This document shows, piece after piece, positions 12,882 through 26,924 of a DNA stretch of 64,000 nucleotides. Where the stretch lies: the NCBI RefSeq assembly GCF_051401765.1, contig NW_027480449.1, forward strand, positions 1,426,001 through 1,490,000, given 5' to 3'. The DNA is from Calliopsis andreniformis (lineage: Eukaryota; Arthropoda; Insecta; Hymenoptera; Andrenidae). The stretch's first letter is position 1, and the number at the start of each line of letters is the position of its first letter. The position numbers and the translations under genes were made by a program. The notes under the pieces are model-generated. The model worked only from the letters and a program-made list of their open reading frames with translations. It made no database searches and was not told the origin of the DNA.

Positions 12882-13370
12882 TGATGATTGAGGATTGGGG
12901 ACTGAGTGTTGAGGGTTGAGTTATGAGAATTGATGTTTGTGGATAGAGATTTAAAGATTGCAGATTGAGTATTAAGTATTGAAAAATGTGAATTGATGAT
13001 ATTCTATTGAGGATTGAGAATTGACAACTGATTGTTGAGGACTGAGGTCTGGAGATTGAGGATTCAGGATTTAGGATTCAGGAAAGAGGTTTGAGGACTG
13101 AGGCTTGAGGATTGAGGCTTGAGGATTGAGGATTGAGGATTGAGGGTTGAGGGTTGAGGATTGAAGATTGAGGATTGGGTATTGCGTATTGAACATTGAG
13201 GATTGAGGATTGAGGATTGAGGGTTGAGGGTTGAGGACTGAAGATTGTAAATTGATGATTGAAGATTGAGGATTGAGTATTGAGGGTTGTGGATTGAGGA
13301 CGAGGACTGAGGGTTGAGTATAGATATTTGATGTCTGAGGATTGAGGATTGAGGATTGAGAATTGAGGAT

Positions 13371-16300
13371 TGAGGATTGAGGATTGAGGATGAGGTCTGA
13401 GGGTTGAGGATTGAGGTTTGAGGCCTGAGGACTGAGGTTTGAGGATTGAGGATTGAGGATGTGGGCTGACGGTTGAGGAATGTGGTTTGAGGGCTGAGGT
13501 CTGCGGATTGAGGATTGAGAATTCAGAATTGAGGATTGAGGATTGAAGATTGAGGATTGGGTATTGAGGATTGAAGAATGAGGATTGAGGATTGAGGATT
13601 GAGGATTGAGGATTGAGTATTGAGGATTGAGGATTGAGGATCGAGGGCTGAGTATTGAGGATTGAGGATTGAAGATTGAGTATTGAGTATTGAAAACTGT
13701 GAATTGAGGATATTCTATTTAGGATTGAGGATTGACAACTGATTGTTGAGGGCTGAGGGCTGAAGATTGAGGATTCAGGATTGAGGATTCAGAATTGAGG
13801 TTTGAGGACTGAGGATTGAGGATTAAAGACTGAGTATTGAGGATTGAAGATTGAGGATTGAGGATTGAGGACTGAGGATATAGGATGAGGGCTGAGGGTT
13901 GAGGATTGAGGTTTGAGGACTGAGGACTGAGGATTGAGGATTGAGAATTGAGGATTGAATATTGAGGATTGGGTATTGCGGATTGTAACTTGTGGGTTGA
14001 GGATTGAGGATTGAGGATTGAGGATCGAGGATTGAGGATTGAGGATTGAGGATTGAAGATTGAGGATTGAGAATCGAGGATTGAGGACTGAGGATTGAAT
14101 ATTGAGGATTGGGGATTGAGGATAGACGATTGAGGATTGAGTATTGAGGATTGAGAATTGAGGATTGACGATTGAACATTGAGTATTGGGGATTGAAGAT
14201 TCAGGATTGATGACTGAGGATTGAGGATTGAAGATTGAGGATTGAGGATTGAGGAGTGAGGATTAAATATTCAGTATTGAGAATTGAGGATTGAGGATTG
14301 AGAGTTGAGGATTGAGGATTGAGGATTGAAGATTGAGGATTGGGTATTGAGGATTGAAGAATGAGGATTGAGGATTGAGGATTGAGGATTGAGGATTGCA
14401 GATTGAGTATTGAGGATTGAAGATTGAGCATTGAGGATTGAGGATTGAGGATTGAGGATTGAGCATTGAGGATTGAGGATTGAGGATTGTGGATTGAGGA
14501 TTGGCGATTGAGGATTGAGTATTGGGGATTGAGAATTGAGGATTGACGTTTGAAGATTGAGTATTGAGGATTGAAAATTGAGGATTGATGACTGAGGATT
14601 GAGGATTGAGGATTGAGGATTAAGGATTGGGGATTAAATATTGAGTATTGAGGATTGAAGATTGAGGATTGAGGATTGAGGTTCGAGGATTGAGGATGAG
14701 GGCTCAGGGTTGAGGATTGAGGTTTAAGGACTGAGGACTGAGGATTGAGGATTGAGAATTGAGGATTGAGGATTGAGGATTGAAGGTTGTGGATTAAGGA
14801 TTGAAGATTGGGGATTGAGGATCTAGGATTAGAGATTGATTATTGAGGATTGAAGATTGAGGATTGAGGTCTGAGGGTTGAGAATTGAGAACTGAGGATG
14901 AGGACTGAGGGCTGAGGGTTGAGGTTTGAGGAATGAGGATGGGGGGTTGAGGATTGAGGATTGAGGATTGAGGATTGAATATTGAGTATTGAGGATTGAA
15001 GATTGAGGATTGAGGATTGAGGATTGAGGATGGAGGATGAGGGCTGAGGGTTTTGGATTGAGGTTTGAGTATTGAATCCTGAGAATTCAGGAAATTCTGT
15101 TGAGTATTGTGAACTGAGGATTGATGGTTGAGTATTGAAGACAGAGGATTGAGGATTGAAGATTAAGTACTGAGGATTGAATATTGAGGATTGAGGATTG
15201 AGGATTGAGGATTGAGGATGAGGTCTGAGGGTTGAGGATTGAGGTTTGAGGACTGAGGACTGAGGTTTGAGGATTGAGGATTCAGGATGTGAGCTGACGG
15301 TTGAGGATTGTGGTTTGAGGGCTTAGGTCTGAGGATTGAGGATTGAGAATTGAGGATTGAGGATTGAGGACTGAAGATTGAGGATTGGGTATTGAGGATT
15401 GAAGAATGAGGATTGAGGATTGAGGATTGAGGATTGAGGATTGAGGATTGAGGATTGAAGATTGAGGATTGAGGATGAGGGCTGAGGGTTGAGGATTGAA
15501 GATTGTATATTGATGATTGAAGATTGAGGATTGAGTATTGAGGGTTGTGGATTGAGGACGAGGACAGAGGGTTGAGTATAGATATTTGATGTCTGAGGAT
15601 TGAGGATTGAGGATTGAGAATTGAGGATTGAGGGTTGAGGATTGAAGATTGATAATTGAGGATTGAGGATTGAGGATTGAGGATTGAGGATTGATGATTG
15701 AGGATTGGGGACTGAGTGTTGAGGGTTGAGTGATGAGAATTGATGTTTGTGGATAGAGATTTAAAGATTGCAGATTGAGTATTAAGTATTGAAAAATGTG
15801 AATTGATGATATTCTATTGAGGATTGAGAATTGACAACTGATTGTTGAGGACTGAGGTCTGGAGATTGAGGATTCAGAATTTAGGATTCAGGAAAGAGGT
15901 TTGAGGACTGAGGCTTGAGGATTGAGGCTTGAGGATTGTGGATTGAGGATTGAGGGTTGAGGATTGAAGATTGAGGATTGGGTATTGCGTATTGAACATT
16001 GAGGATTGAGGATTGAGGATTGAGGGTTGAGGGTTGAGGACTGAAGATTGTATATTGATGATTGAAGATTGAGGATTGAGTATTGAGGGTTGTGGATTGA
16101 GGACGAGGACTGAGGGTTGAGTATAGATATTTGATGTCTGAGGATTGAGGATTGAGGATTGAGAATTGAGGATTGAGGGTTGAGGATTGAAGATTGAGGA
16201 TTGTGTATTGCGTATTGAACATTGAGGATGGAGGATTGAGGATTGAGGATTGAGGGTTGTGGATTGAGGTCGAGGACTGAGGGTTGAGTATTGATGTTTG

Positions 16301-19300
16301 ATGTCTGAGGATTGAGGATTGAGGATTGAGAATTGAGGATTGAGGATTGAGGATTGTAGATTGAGGATTGAGTTTTGAGGATTGAAGATTGAGGATTGGG
16401 TATTGAGGATTGAACATTGGGGATTCAGGATTGACGGTTGAGTATTGAGGATTGATGGTTGAGGGTTGTGTGTTGAAATTGAGGATTGAGGATTGAGGAT
16501 TGAGGATTGAGGATTGAAGATTGAGGATTGAAGAATGAGTATTGATGATTGAAGATTGAGGACTGAGGATTGAGGATTGAGGATTGAGGATTGAAGATTG
16601 AATATTGATGATTGATGGTTGGGGATTGAGGATTGAGTGTTGTGGATTGAGGACGAGGACAGAGGGTTGAGTATTGATGTTTGAGGTCTGATGATTGAGG
16701 ATAGAGGATTGAGAATTGAGGATTGAGGATTGAGGATTGAGGATTGAGGATTGAGGATTGAGGGTAGAGGACTGAAGATTGTATATTGATGATTGAAGAT
16801 TGAGGATTGAGTATTGAGGGTTGTGGATTGAGGACGAGGACTGACGGTTGAGTATAGATATTTGATGTCTGAGGATTGAGGATTGAGGATTGAGAATTGA
16901 GGATTGAGGGTTGAGGATTGAAGATTGAGGATTGTGTATTGCGTATTGAACATTGAGGATGGAGGATTGAGGATTGAGGATTGGACATTGAGGATTGGGT
17001 ATTGCGTATTGAACATTGAGGATTGAGGATTGAGGATTGAGGATTGAGGGTTGTGGATTGAGGTCGAGGACTGAGGGCTGAGTATTGATGTTTGATGTCT
17101 GACGATTGAGGATTGAGGATTGAGAATTGAGGATTGAGGATTGAGGATTGTAGATTGAGGATTGAGTTTTGAGGATTGAAGATTGAGGATTGGGTATTGA
17201 GGATTGAACATTGAGGATTGAGGATTGACGGTTGAGTATTGAGGATTGATGGTTGAGGGTTGTGTGTTGAAATTGAGGATTGAGGATTGAGGATTGAGGA
17301 TTGAGGATTGAAGATTGAGGATTGAAGAATGAGTATTGATGATTGAAGATTGAGGACTGAGGATTGAGGATTGAGGATTGAGGATTGAAGATTGAATATT
17401 GATGATTGATGGTTGGTGATTGAGGATTGAGTGTTGTGGATTGAGGACGAGGACAGAGGGTTGAGTATTGATGTTTGAGGTCTGATGATTGAGGATAGAG
17501 GATTGAGAATTGAGGATTGAGGATTGAGGGTTGAAGATTTAGGATTGGGTATTGACGATTGAAGAATGAGGATTGAGGATTGAGGATTGAGGATTGAGGA
17601 TTGCAGATTGAGTATTGAGGATTGAAGATTGAGGATTGAGGATTGAGGATTGAGGATTGAGGATTGAGGATTGAGGATTGAGGATTGAGGCCTGAGGATT
17701 CAGGATTGAGGATTGAGCATTGAGGATTGAAGATTGAGGACTGAGGATTGAGGATTGAAGGTTGTGGATTAAGGATTGAAGATTGGGGATTGAGGATCTA
17801 GGATTAGAGATTGATTATTGAGGATTGAAGATTGAGGATTGAGGTCTGAGGTTTGCGAATTGAGAACTGAGGATGAGGACTGAGGGCTGAGGGTTGAGGT
17901 TTGAGGAATGAGGATTGGGGGTTGAGGATTGAGGATTGAGGATTGAGGAATGAGGATTGAGTACTGAAGATTGAGTATTGGTGACTGAGGAATGAGGATT
18001 GAGGATTGAGGATTGAGGATTGAGGATTGAGGATTGAGGATTGAGGATTGAATATTGAGTATTGAGGATTGAAGATTGAGGATTGAGGATTGAGGATTGA
18101 GGATGGAGGATGAGGGCTGAGGGTTTAGGATTGAGGTTTGAGTATTGAATCCTGAGAATTCAGGATATTCTATTGAGTATTGAGAACTGAGTATTGATGG
18201 TTGAGTATTGAAGACAGAGGATTGAGGATTGAAGATTGAGTATTGAGGATTCAGAATTGAGGTTTGAGGACTGAGGATTGAGGATTGAAGATTGAGTACT
18301 GAGGATTGAATATTGAGGATTGAGGATTGAGGATTGAGGATTGAGGATGAGGTCTGAGGGTTGAGGATTGAGGTTTGAGGACTGAGGACTGAGGTTTGAG
18401 GATTGAGGATTGAGGATGTGGGCTGACGGTTGAGGATTGTGGTTTGAGGGCTGAGGTCTGAGGATTGAGGATTGAGACTTGAGGATTGAGGATTGAGGAT
18501 TGAAGATTGAGGATTGGGTATTGAGGATTGAAGAATGAGGATTGAGGATTGAGAATTGAGGATTGAGGATTGAGGATTGTGGATTGAAGATTGAGGATTG
18601 GGTATTGCGGTTTGAACATTGAGGATTGAGTATTGAGGATTGAGGATTGAGGATCGACGGTTGAGTATTGAGGATTGAGGATTGAAGATTGAGTATTGAG
18701 TATTGAAAACTGTGAATTGAGCATATTCTATTTAGGATTGAGAATTGACAACTGATTGTTGAGGACTGAGGGCTGAAGATTGAGGATTCAGGATTGAGGA
18801 TTCAGAATTGAGGTTTGAGGACTGAGGATTGAGGATTAAAGATTGAGTATTAAGGATTGAAGATTGAGGATTGAGGATTGAGGATTGAGGTTTGAGGATG
18901 AGGGCTGAGGGTTGAGGATTGAGGTTTGAGGACTGAGGACTGAGGATTGAGGATTGAGAATTGAGGATTGAGGATTGAGAATTGAAGATTGACGATTGAG
19001 GGTTGATGATTGAGGATTGAGGATTGAGGATTGAGGATTGATGATTGAGTATTGAGGATTGATAATTGAGGATTGAGGATTGAGGATTGAGGATTGAGGA
19101 TTGAGGATTGATGATTGGGGATTGGGGACTGAGTGTTGAGGGTTGAGTGATGAGAATTGATGTTTGTGGATAGAGATTTAAAGATTGCAGATTGAGTATT
19201 AAGTATTGAAAAATGTGAATTGATGATATTCTATTGAGGATTGAGAATTGACAACTGATTGTTGAGGACTGAGGTCTGGAGGTTGAGGATTCAGGATTGA

Positions 19301-22300
19301 GGATTCAGGAAAGAGGTTTGAGGACTGAGGCTTGAGGATTGAGGCTTGAGGATTGAGGATTGAGGATTGAAGGTTGAGGATTGAAGATTGAGGATTGGGT
19401 ATTGCGTATTGAACATTGAGGATTGAAGATTGAGGATTGAGGATTGAGGGTTGAGGACTGAAGATTGTATATTGATGATTGAAGATTGAGGATTGAGTAT
19501 TGAGGGTTGTGGATTGAGGACGAGGACTGAGGGTTGTGTATAGATATTTGATGTCTGAGGATTGAGGATTGAGGATTGAGAATTGAGGATTGAGGGTTGA
19601 GGATTGAAGATTGAGGATTGTGTATTGCGTATTGAACATTGAGGATGGAGGATTTAGGATTGAGGATTGGAGATTGAGGATTGGGTATTGCGTATTGAAC
19701 ATTGAGGATTGAGGATTGAGGATTGAGGATTGAGGGTTGTGGATTGAGGTCGAGGACTGAGGGTTGAGTATTGATGTTTGATGTCTGAGGATTGAGGATT
19801 GAGAATTGAGGATTGAGGATTGAGGATTGTAGATTGAGGATTGAGTTTTGAGGATTGAAGATTGAGGATTGGGTATTGAGGATTGATCATTGAGGATTGA
19901 GGATTGACGGTTGAATATTGAGGATTGATGGTTGAGGGTTGTGTGTTGAAATTGAGGATTGAGGATTGAGGATTGAGGATTGAGGATTGAAGATTGAGGA
20001 TTGAAGAATGAGTATTGATGATTGAAGATTGAGGACTGAGGATTGAGGATTGAGGATTGAGGATTGAAGATTGAATATTGATGATTGATGGTTGGGGATT
20101 GAGGATTGAGTGTTGTGGATTGAGGACGAGGACAGAGGGTTGAGCATTGATGTTTGAGGTCTGATGATTGAGGATAGAGGATTGAGAATTGAGGATTGAG
20201 GATTGAGGATTGAGGATTGAGGATTGAGGGTAGAGGACTGAAGATTGTATATTGATGATTGAAGATTGAGGATTGAGTATTGAGGGTTGTGGATTGAGGA
20301 CGAGGACTGACGGTTGAGTATAGATATTTGATGTCTGAGGATTGAAGGTTGAGGATTGAGAATTGAGGATTGAGGGTTGAGGATTGAAGATTGAGAATTG
20401 TGTATTGCGTATTGAACATTGAGGATGGAGGATTGAGGATTGAGGATTGGACATTGAGGATTGGGTATTGCGTATTGAACATTGAGGATTGAGGATTGAG
20501 GATTGAGGATTGAGGGTTGTGGATTGAGGTCGAGGACTGAGGGTTGAGTATTGATGTTTGATGTCTGAGGATTGAGGATTGAGGATTGAGAATTGAGGAT
20601 TGAGGATTGAGGATTGTAGATTGAGGATTGAGTTTTGAGGATTGAAGATTGAGGATTGGGTATTGAGGATTGAACATTGAGGATTGTGGATTGACGGTTG
20701 AGTATTGAGGATTGATGGTTGAGGGTTGTGTGTTGAAATTGAGGATTGAGGATTGAGGATTGAGGATTGAGGATTGAAGATTGAGGATTGAAGAATGGGT
20801 ATTGACGATTGAAGATTGAGGACTGAGGATTGAGGATTGAGGATTGAGGATTGAAGATTGAATATTGATGATTGATGGTTGGGGATTGAGGATTGAGTGT
20901 TGTGGATTGAGGACGAGGACAGTGGGTTGAGTATTGATGTTTGAGGTCTGATGATTGAGGATAGAGGACTGAGAATTGAGGATTGAGGATTGAGGGTTGA
21001 AGATTTAGGATTGGGTATTGAGGATTGAAGAATGAGGATTGAGGATTGAGGATTGACGATTGAGGATTGCAGATTGAGTATTGAGGATTGAAGATTGAGG
21101 ATTGAGGATTGACGATTGAGGATTGAGGATTGAGGATTGAGGATTGAGGCCTGAGGATTGAGGATTGAGGATTGAGCATTGAGGATTGAAGATTGAGGCC
21201 TGAGGATTGAGGATTGAAGGTTGTGGTTTAAGGATTGAAGATTGGGGATTGAGGATCTAGGATTAGAGATTGATTATTGAGGATTGAAGATTGAGGATTG
21301 AGGTCTGAGGGTTGAGAATTGAGAACTGAGGATGAGGACTGAGGGCTGAGGGTTGAGGTTTGAGGAATGAGGATTGGGGGTTGAGGATTGAGGATTGAGG
21401 ATTGAGGAATGAGGATTGAGTACTGAAGATTGAGTATTGATGACTGAGGAATGAGGATTGAGGATTGAGGATTGAGGATAGAGGATTTAGGATTGAGGAT
21501 TGAATATTGAGTATTGAGGATTGAAGATTGAGGATTGAGGATTGAGGATTGAGGATGGAGGATGAGGGCTGAGGGTTTAGGATTGAGGTTTGAGTATTGA
21601 ACCCTGAGAATTCAGGATATTCTATTGAGTATTGAGAACTGAGTATTGATGGTTGAGTATTGAAGACAGAGGATTGAGGATTGAAGATTGAGTATTGAGG
21701 ATTCAGAATTTAGGTTTGAGGACTGAGGATTGAGGATTGAAGATTGAGTACTGAGGATTGAATATTGAGGATTGAGGTTTGAGGATTGAGGATGAGGTCT
21801 GAGGGTTGAGGATTGAGGTTTGAGGACTGAGGACTGAGGTTTGAGGATTGAGGATTGAGGATGTGGGCTGACGGTTGAGGATTGTGGTATGAGTGCTGAG
21901 GTCTGAGGATTGAGGATTGAGAATTGAGGATTGAGGATTGAGGATTGAAGATTGAGGATTGGGTATTGAGGATTGAAGAATGAGGATTGAGGATTGAGGA
22001 TTGAGGATTGAGGATTGAGGATTGTGGATTGAAGATTGAGGATTGGGTATTGCGGTTTGAACATTGAGGATTGAGTATTGAGGATTGAGGATTGAGGATC
22101 GAGGGTTGAGTATTGAGGATTGAGGATTGAAGATTGAGTATTGAGTATTGAAAACTGTGAATTGAGCATATTCTATTTAGGATTGACGATTGACAACTGA
22201 TTGTTGAGGACTGAGGGCTGAAGATTGAGGATTCAGGATTGAGGATTCAGAATTGAGGTTTGAGGACCGAGGATTGAGGATTAAAGATTGAGTATTGAGG

Positions 22301-23147
22301 ATTGAAGATTGAGGATTGAGGATTGAGGATTGAGGTTTGAGGATGAGGGCTGAGGGTTGAGGATTGAGGTTTGAGGACTGAGGACTGAGGATTGAGGATT
22401 GAGAATTGAGGAATGAGGATTGAGGATTGAGAATTGAAGATTGACGATTGGGTATTTAGGATTGAAGAATGAGGATTGAGGATTGAGGATTGAGAATTGA
22501 GGATTGAAGATTGAGTATTGAGGTTTGAAGACTGACGATTGAGGGTTGAGGAATGAGGATTGAGGATTGAGGATTGAGGATTGAGGATTGAGGATTGAGG
22601 ATTGAGGATTGAAGATTGATGATTGAGGATTGAGGATTGAGGATTGAGGATTGAGGATTGATGATTGAGGATTGGGGACTGAGTGTTGAGGGTTGAGTTA
22701 TGAGAATTGATGTTTGTGGATAGAGATTTAAAGATTGCAGATTGAGTATTAAGTATTGAAAAATGTGAATTGATGATATTCTATTGAGGATTGAGAATTG
22801 ACAACTGATTGTTGAGGACTGAGGTCTGGAGATTGAGGATTCAGGATTTAGGATTCAGGAAAGAGGTTTGAGGACTGAGGCTTGAGGATTGAGGCTTGAG
22901 GATTGAGGATTGAGGATTGAGGGTTGAGGGTTGAGGATTGAAGATTGAGGATTGGGTATTGCGTATTGAACATTGAGGATTGAGGATTGAGGATTGAGGG
23001 TTGAGGGTTGAGGACTGAAGATTGTAAATTGATGATTGAAGATTGAGGATTGAGTATTGAGGGTTGTGGATTGAGGACGAGGACTGAGGGTTGAGTATAG
23101 ATATTTGATGTCTGAGGATTGAGGATTGAGGATTGAGAATTGAGGAT
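13371..23147. repeat. Second copy of the ~9.77 kb higher-order block, lacking the 3221 bp duplication
   Basis: It begins with the same run of markers as position 387 (GATGAGGTCTGAGGG, then GGCCTGAGG, then the GTGGGCTGACGG segment). It continues in register with the first copy to about 23.14 kb. By eye the two differ by scattered single-base changes, such as GAAGATT at 1113 against GAATATT at 14097, and by one-heptamer length changes. It contains only one copy of the segment that appears twice at 948-7389. The 9.77 kb duplication therefore appears older than the 3221 bp duplication. Beyond 23.15 kb the sequence belongs to a different arrangement of blocks. Confidence 0.85.
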
Positions 23148-26100
23148 TGAGGGTTGAGGATTGAAGATTGAGGATTGTGTATTGCGTATTGAACATTGAG
23201 GATGGAGGATTGAGGATTGAGGATTGAGGGTTGTGGATTGAGGTCGAGGACTGAGGGTTGAGTATTGATGTTTGATCTCTGAGGATTGAGGATTGAGGAT
23301 TGAGAATTGAGGATTGAGGATTGAGGATTGTAGATTGAGGATTGAGTTTTGAGGATTGAAGATTGAGGATTGGGTATTGAGGATTGAACATTGAGGATTG
23401 AGGATTGACGGTTGAGTATTGAGGATTGATGGTTGAGGGTTGTGTGTTGAAATTGAGGATTGAGGATTGAGGATTGAGGATTGAGGATTGAAGATTGAGG
23501 ATTGAAGAATGAGTATTGATGATTGAAGATTGAGGACTGAGGATTGAGGATTGAGGATTGAGGATTGAAGATTGAATATTGATGATTGATGGTTGGGGAT
23601 TGAGGATTGAGTGTTGTGGATTGAGGACGAGGACAGAGGGTTGAGTATTGATGTTTGAGGTCTGATGATTGAGGATAGAGGATTGAGAATTGAGGATTGA
23701 GGATTGAGGATTGAGGATTGAGGATTGAGGGTAGAGGACTGAAGATTGTATATTGATGATTGAAGATTGAGGATTGAGTATTGAGGGTTGTGGATTGAGG
23801 ACGAGGACTGACGGTTGAGTATAGATATTTGATGTCTGAGGATTGAGGATTGAGGATTGAGAATTGAGGATTGAGGGTTGAGGATTGAAGATTGAGGATT
23901 GTGTATTGCGTATTGAACATTGAGAATGGAGGATTGAGGATTGAGGATTGGACATTGAGGATTGGGTATTGCGTATTGAACATTGAGGATTGAGGATCGA
24001 GGATTGAGGATTGAGGATTGAGGATTGAAGATTGAGGATTGAGAATCGAGGATTGAGGACTGAGGATTGAAGATTGAGGATTGGGGATTGAGGATAGACG
24101 ATTGAGGATTGAGTATTGAGGATTGAGAATTGAGGATTGACGATTGAACATTGAGTATTGGGGATTGAAGATTCAGGATTGATGACTGAGGATTGAGGAT
24201 TGAAGATTGAGGATTGAGGATTGAGGAGTGAGGATTAAATATTCAGTATTGAGAATTGAGGATTGAGGATTGAGAGTTGAGGATTGAGGATTGAGGATTG
24301 AAGATTGAGGATTGGGTATTGAGGATTGAAGAATGAGGATTGAGGATTGAGGATTGTGGATTGAGGATTGCAGATTGAGTATTGAGGATTGAAGATTGAG
24401 GATTGAGGATTGAGGCCTGAGGATTGAGGATTGAGGATTGAGCATTGAGGATTGAAGATTGAGGACTGAGGATTGAGGATTGAAGGTTGTGGATTAAGGA
24501 TTGAAGATCGGGGATTGAGGATCTAGGATTAGAGATTGATTATTGAGGATTGAAGATTGAGGATTGAGGTCTGAAGGTTGAGAATTGAGAACTGAGGATG
24601 AGGACTGAGGGCTGAGGGTTGAGGTTTGAGGAATGAGGATTGGGGGTTGAGGATTGAGGATTGAGGATTGAGGAATGAGGATTGAGTACTGAAGATTGAG
24701 TATTGGTGACTGAGGAATGAGGATTGAGGATTGAGGATTGAGGATTGAGGATTGAGGATTGAGGATTGAGGATTGAATATTGAGTATTCAGGATTGAAGG
24801 TTGAGGATTGAGGATTGAGGATTGAGGATGGAGGACGAGGGCTGAGGGTTTAGGATTGAGGTTTGAGTATTGAATCCTGAGAATTCAGGATATTCTATTG
24901 AGTATTGAGAACTGAGGATTGATGGTTGAGTATTGATGACAGAGGATTGAGGATTGAAGATTGAGTATTGAGGATTCAGAATTGAGGTTTGAGGACTGAG
25001 GATTGAGGATTGAAGATTGAGTACTGAGGATTGAATATTGAGGATTGAGGATTGAGGATTGAGGATTGAGGATGAGGTCTGAGGGTTGAGGATTGAGGTT
25101 TGAGGACTGAGGACTGAGGTTTGAGGATTGAGGATTGAGGATGTGGGCTGACGGTTGAGGATTGTGGTTTGAGGGCTGAGGTCTGCGGATTGAGGATTGA
25201 GAATTCAGAATTGAGGATTGAGGATTGAATATTGAGGATTGGGTATTGAGGATTGAAGAATGAGGATTGAGGATTGAGGATTGAGGATTGAGGATTGAGG
25301 ATTGAGGATTGAGGATTGAGGATTGAACATTGAGGATTGGGTATTGCGGTTTGAACATTGAGGATTGAGTATTGAGGATTGAGGATTGAGGATCGGGGGC
25401 TGAGTATTGAGGATTGAGGATTGAACATTGAGTATTGAGTATTGAAAACTGTGAATTGAGGATATTCTATTTAGGATTGAGGATTGACAACTGATTGTTG
25501 AGGACTGAGGGCTGAAGGTTGAGGATTCAGGATTGAGGATTCAGAATTGAGGTTTGAGGACTGAGGATTGAGGATTAAAGACTGAGTATTGAGGATTGAA
25601 GATTGAGGATTGAGGATTGAGGATTGAGGATATAGGATGAGGGCTGAGGGTTGAGTATAGATGTTTGATGTCTGAGGATTGAGGATTGAGGATTGAGAAT
25701 TGAGGATTGAGGATTGAGGATTGAGGGTTGAGGATTGAAGATTGAGGATTGTGTATTGCGTATTGAACATTGAGGATTGAGGATTGAGGATTGAGGATTG
25801 GAGATTGAGGATTGGGTATTGCGTATTGAACATTGAGAATTGAGGATTGAGGATTGAGGATTGAGGGTTGTGGATTGAGGTCGAGGACTGAGGGTTGAGT
25901 ATTGATGTTTGATGTCTGAGGATTGAGGATTGAGGATTGAGGATTGAGAATTGAGGATTGAGGATTGAGGAGTGTAAATGGAGGATTGAGTATTGAGGAT
26001 TGAAGATTGAGGATTGGGTATTGAGGATTGAACATTGAGGATTGAGGATTGACGGTTGAGTATTGAGGATTGATGTTTGAGGGATGTGTGTTGAAATTGA

Positions 26101-26924
26101 GGATTGAGGATTGAGGACTGAGGATTGAGGATTGAAGATTGAGGATTGAAGAATGAGTATTGATGATTGAAGATTGAGGACTGAGGATTGAGGATTGAGG
26201 ATTGAGGATTGAAGATTGAATATTGATGATTGATGGTTGGGGATTGAGGATTAAGTGTTGTGGATTGAGGACGAGGACCGAGGGATGAGTATTGATGTTT
26301 GAGGTCTGATGATTGAGGATAGAGGATTGAGAACTGAGGATTGAGGATTGAGGATTGAAGATTTACGATTGGATATTGAGGATTGAAGAATGAGGATTGA
26401 GGATTGAGGATTGAGGGTTGAGGATTGCAGATTGAGTATTGAGGATTGAAGATTGAGGATTGAGGATTGAGGATTGAGGATTGAGGATTGAGGATTGAGG
26501 ATTGAGGATTGAGGATTGAGGCCTGAGGATTGAGGATTGAGGATTGAGCATTGAGGATTGAAGACTGAGGCCTGGGGATTGAGGATTGAAGGTTGTGGAT
26601 TAAGGATTGAAGATTGGGGATTGAGGATCTAGGATTAGAGATTGATTATTGAGGATTGAAGGTTGAGGATTGAGTTCTGAGGGTTGAGAATTGAGAACTG
26701 AGGATGAGGACTGAGGGCTGAGGGTTGAGGTTTGAGGAATGAGGATTGGGGGTTGAGGATTGAGGATTGAGGATTGAGGATTGAGGGTTGAGGAATGAGG
26801 ATTGAGTACTGAAGATTGAGTATTGGTGACTGAGGAATGAGGATTGAGGATTGAGGATTGAGGATTGAGGATTGAGGATTGAATATTGAGTACTGAGGAT
26901 TGAAGATTGAGGATTGAGGATTGA
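23148..26924. repeat. Mosaic heptamer region between the left and middle block families
   Basis: This stretch has no gene and no non-repeat sequence. It is made of the same variant segments as its neighbours in a new order. About 23.15-24.0 kb resembles the block around 3.1-4.0 and 9.8-10.7 kb. About 24.0-24.45 kb resembles 1.04-1.45 kb with an internal shortening. About 24.66-25.45 kb resembles the opening 0.7 kb of the window and the 53.2-53.7 kb segment. The 18-nt palindrome occurs at 24874. I could not fit it to one simple duplication, and repeated exchange between diverged copies is the simplest reading. Confidence 0.7.

Larger units (their letters stand above)
387..13370. repeat. First copy of the ~9.77 kb higher-order block, enlarged by an internal 3221 bp duplication
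   Basis: Variant heptamers here match those from 13371 onward. The shift is 12984 bp for 387 to about 4180. It is 9763 bp from about 4169 to 8.5 kb, 9770 bp from about 8.6 to 12.7 kb, and 9777 bp near 13 kb. The 7-bp steps are gains of one heptamer in the second copy, for example four units at about 8555-8580 against five at about 18312-18345. The difference between 12984 and 9763 is exactly the 3221 bp internal tandem duplication. The match stops at about 13371, where this copy reads GAGGATTG and its partner at about 23148 reads GAGGGTTG. The copy therefore ends where the second begins, as expected for a direct tandem duplication. Confidence 0.85.
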
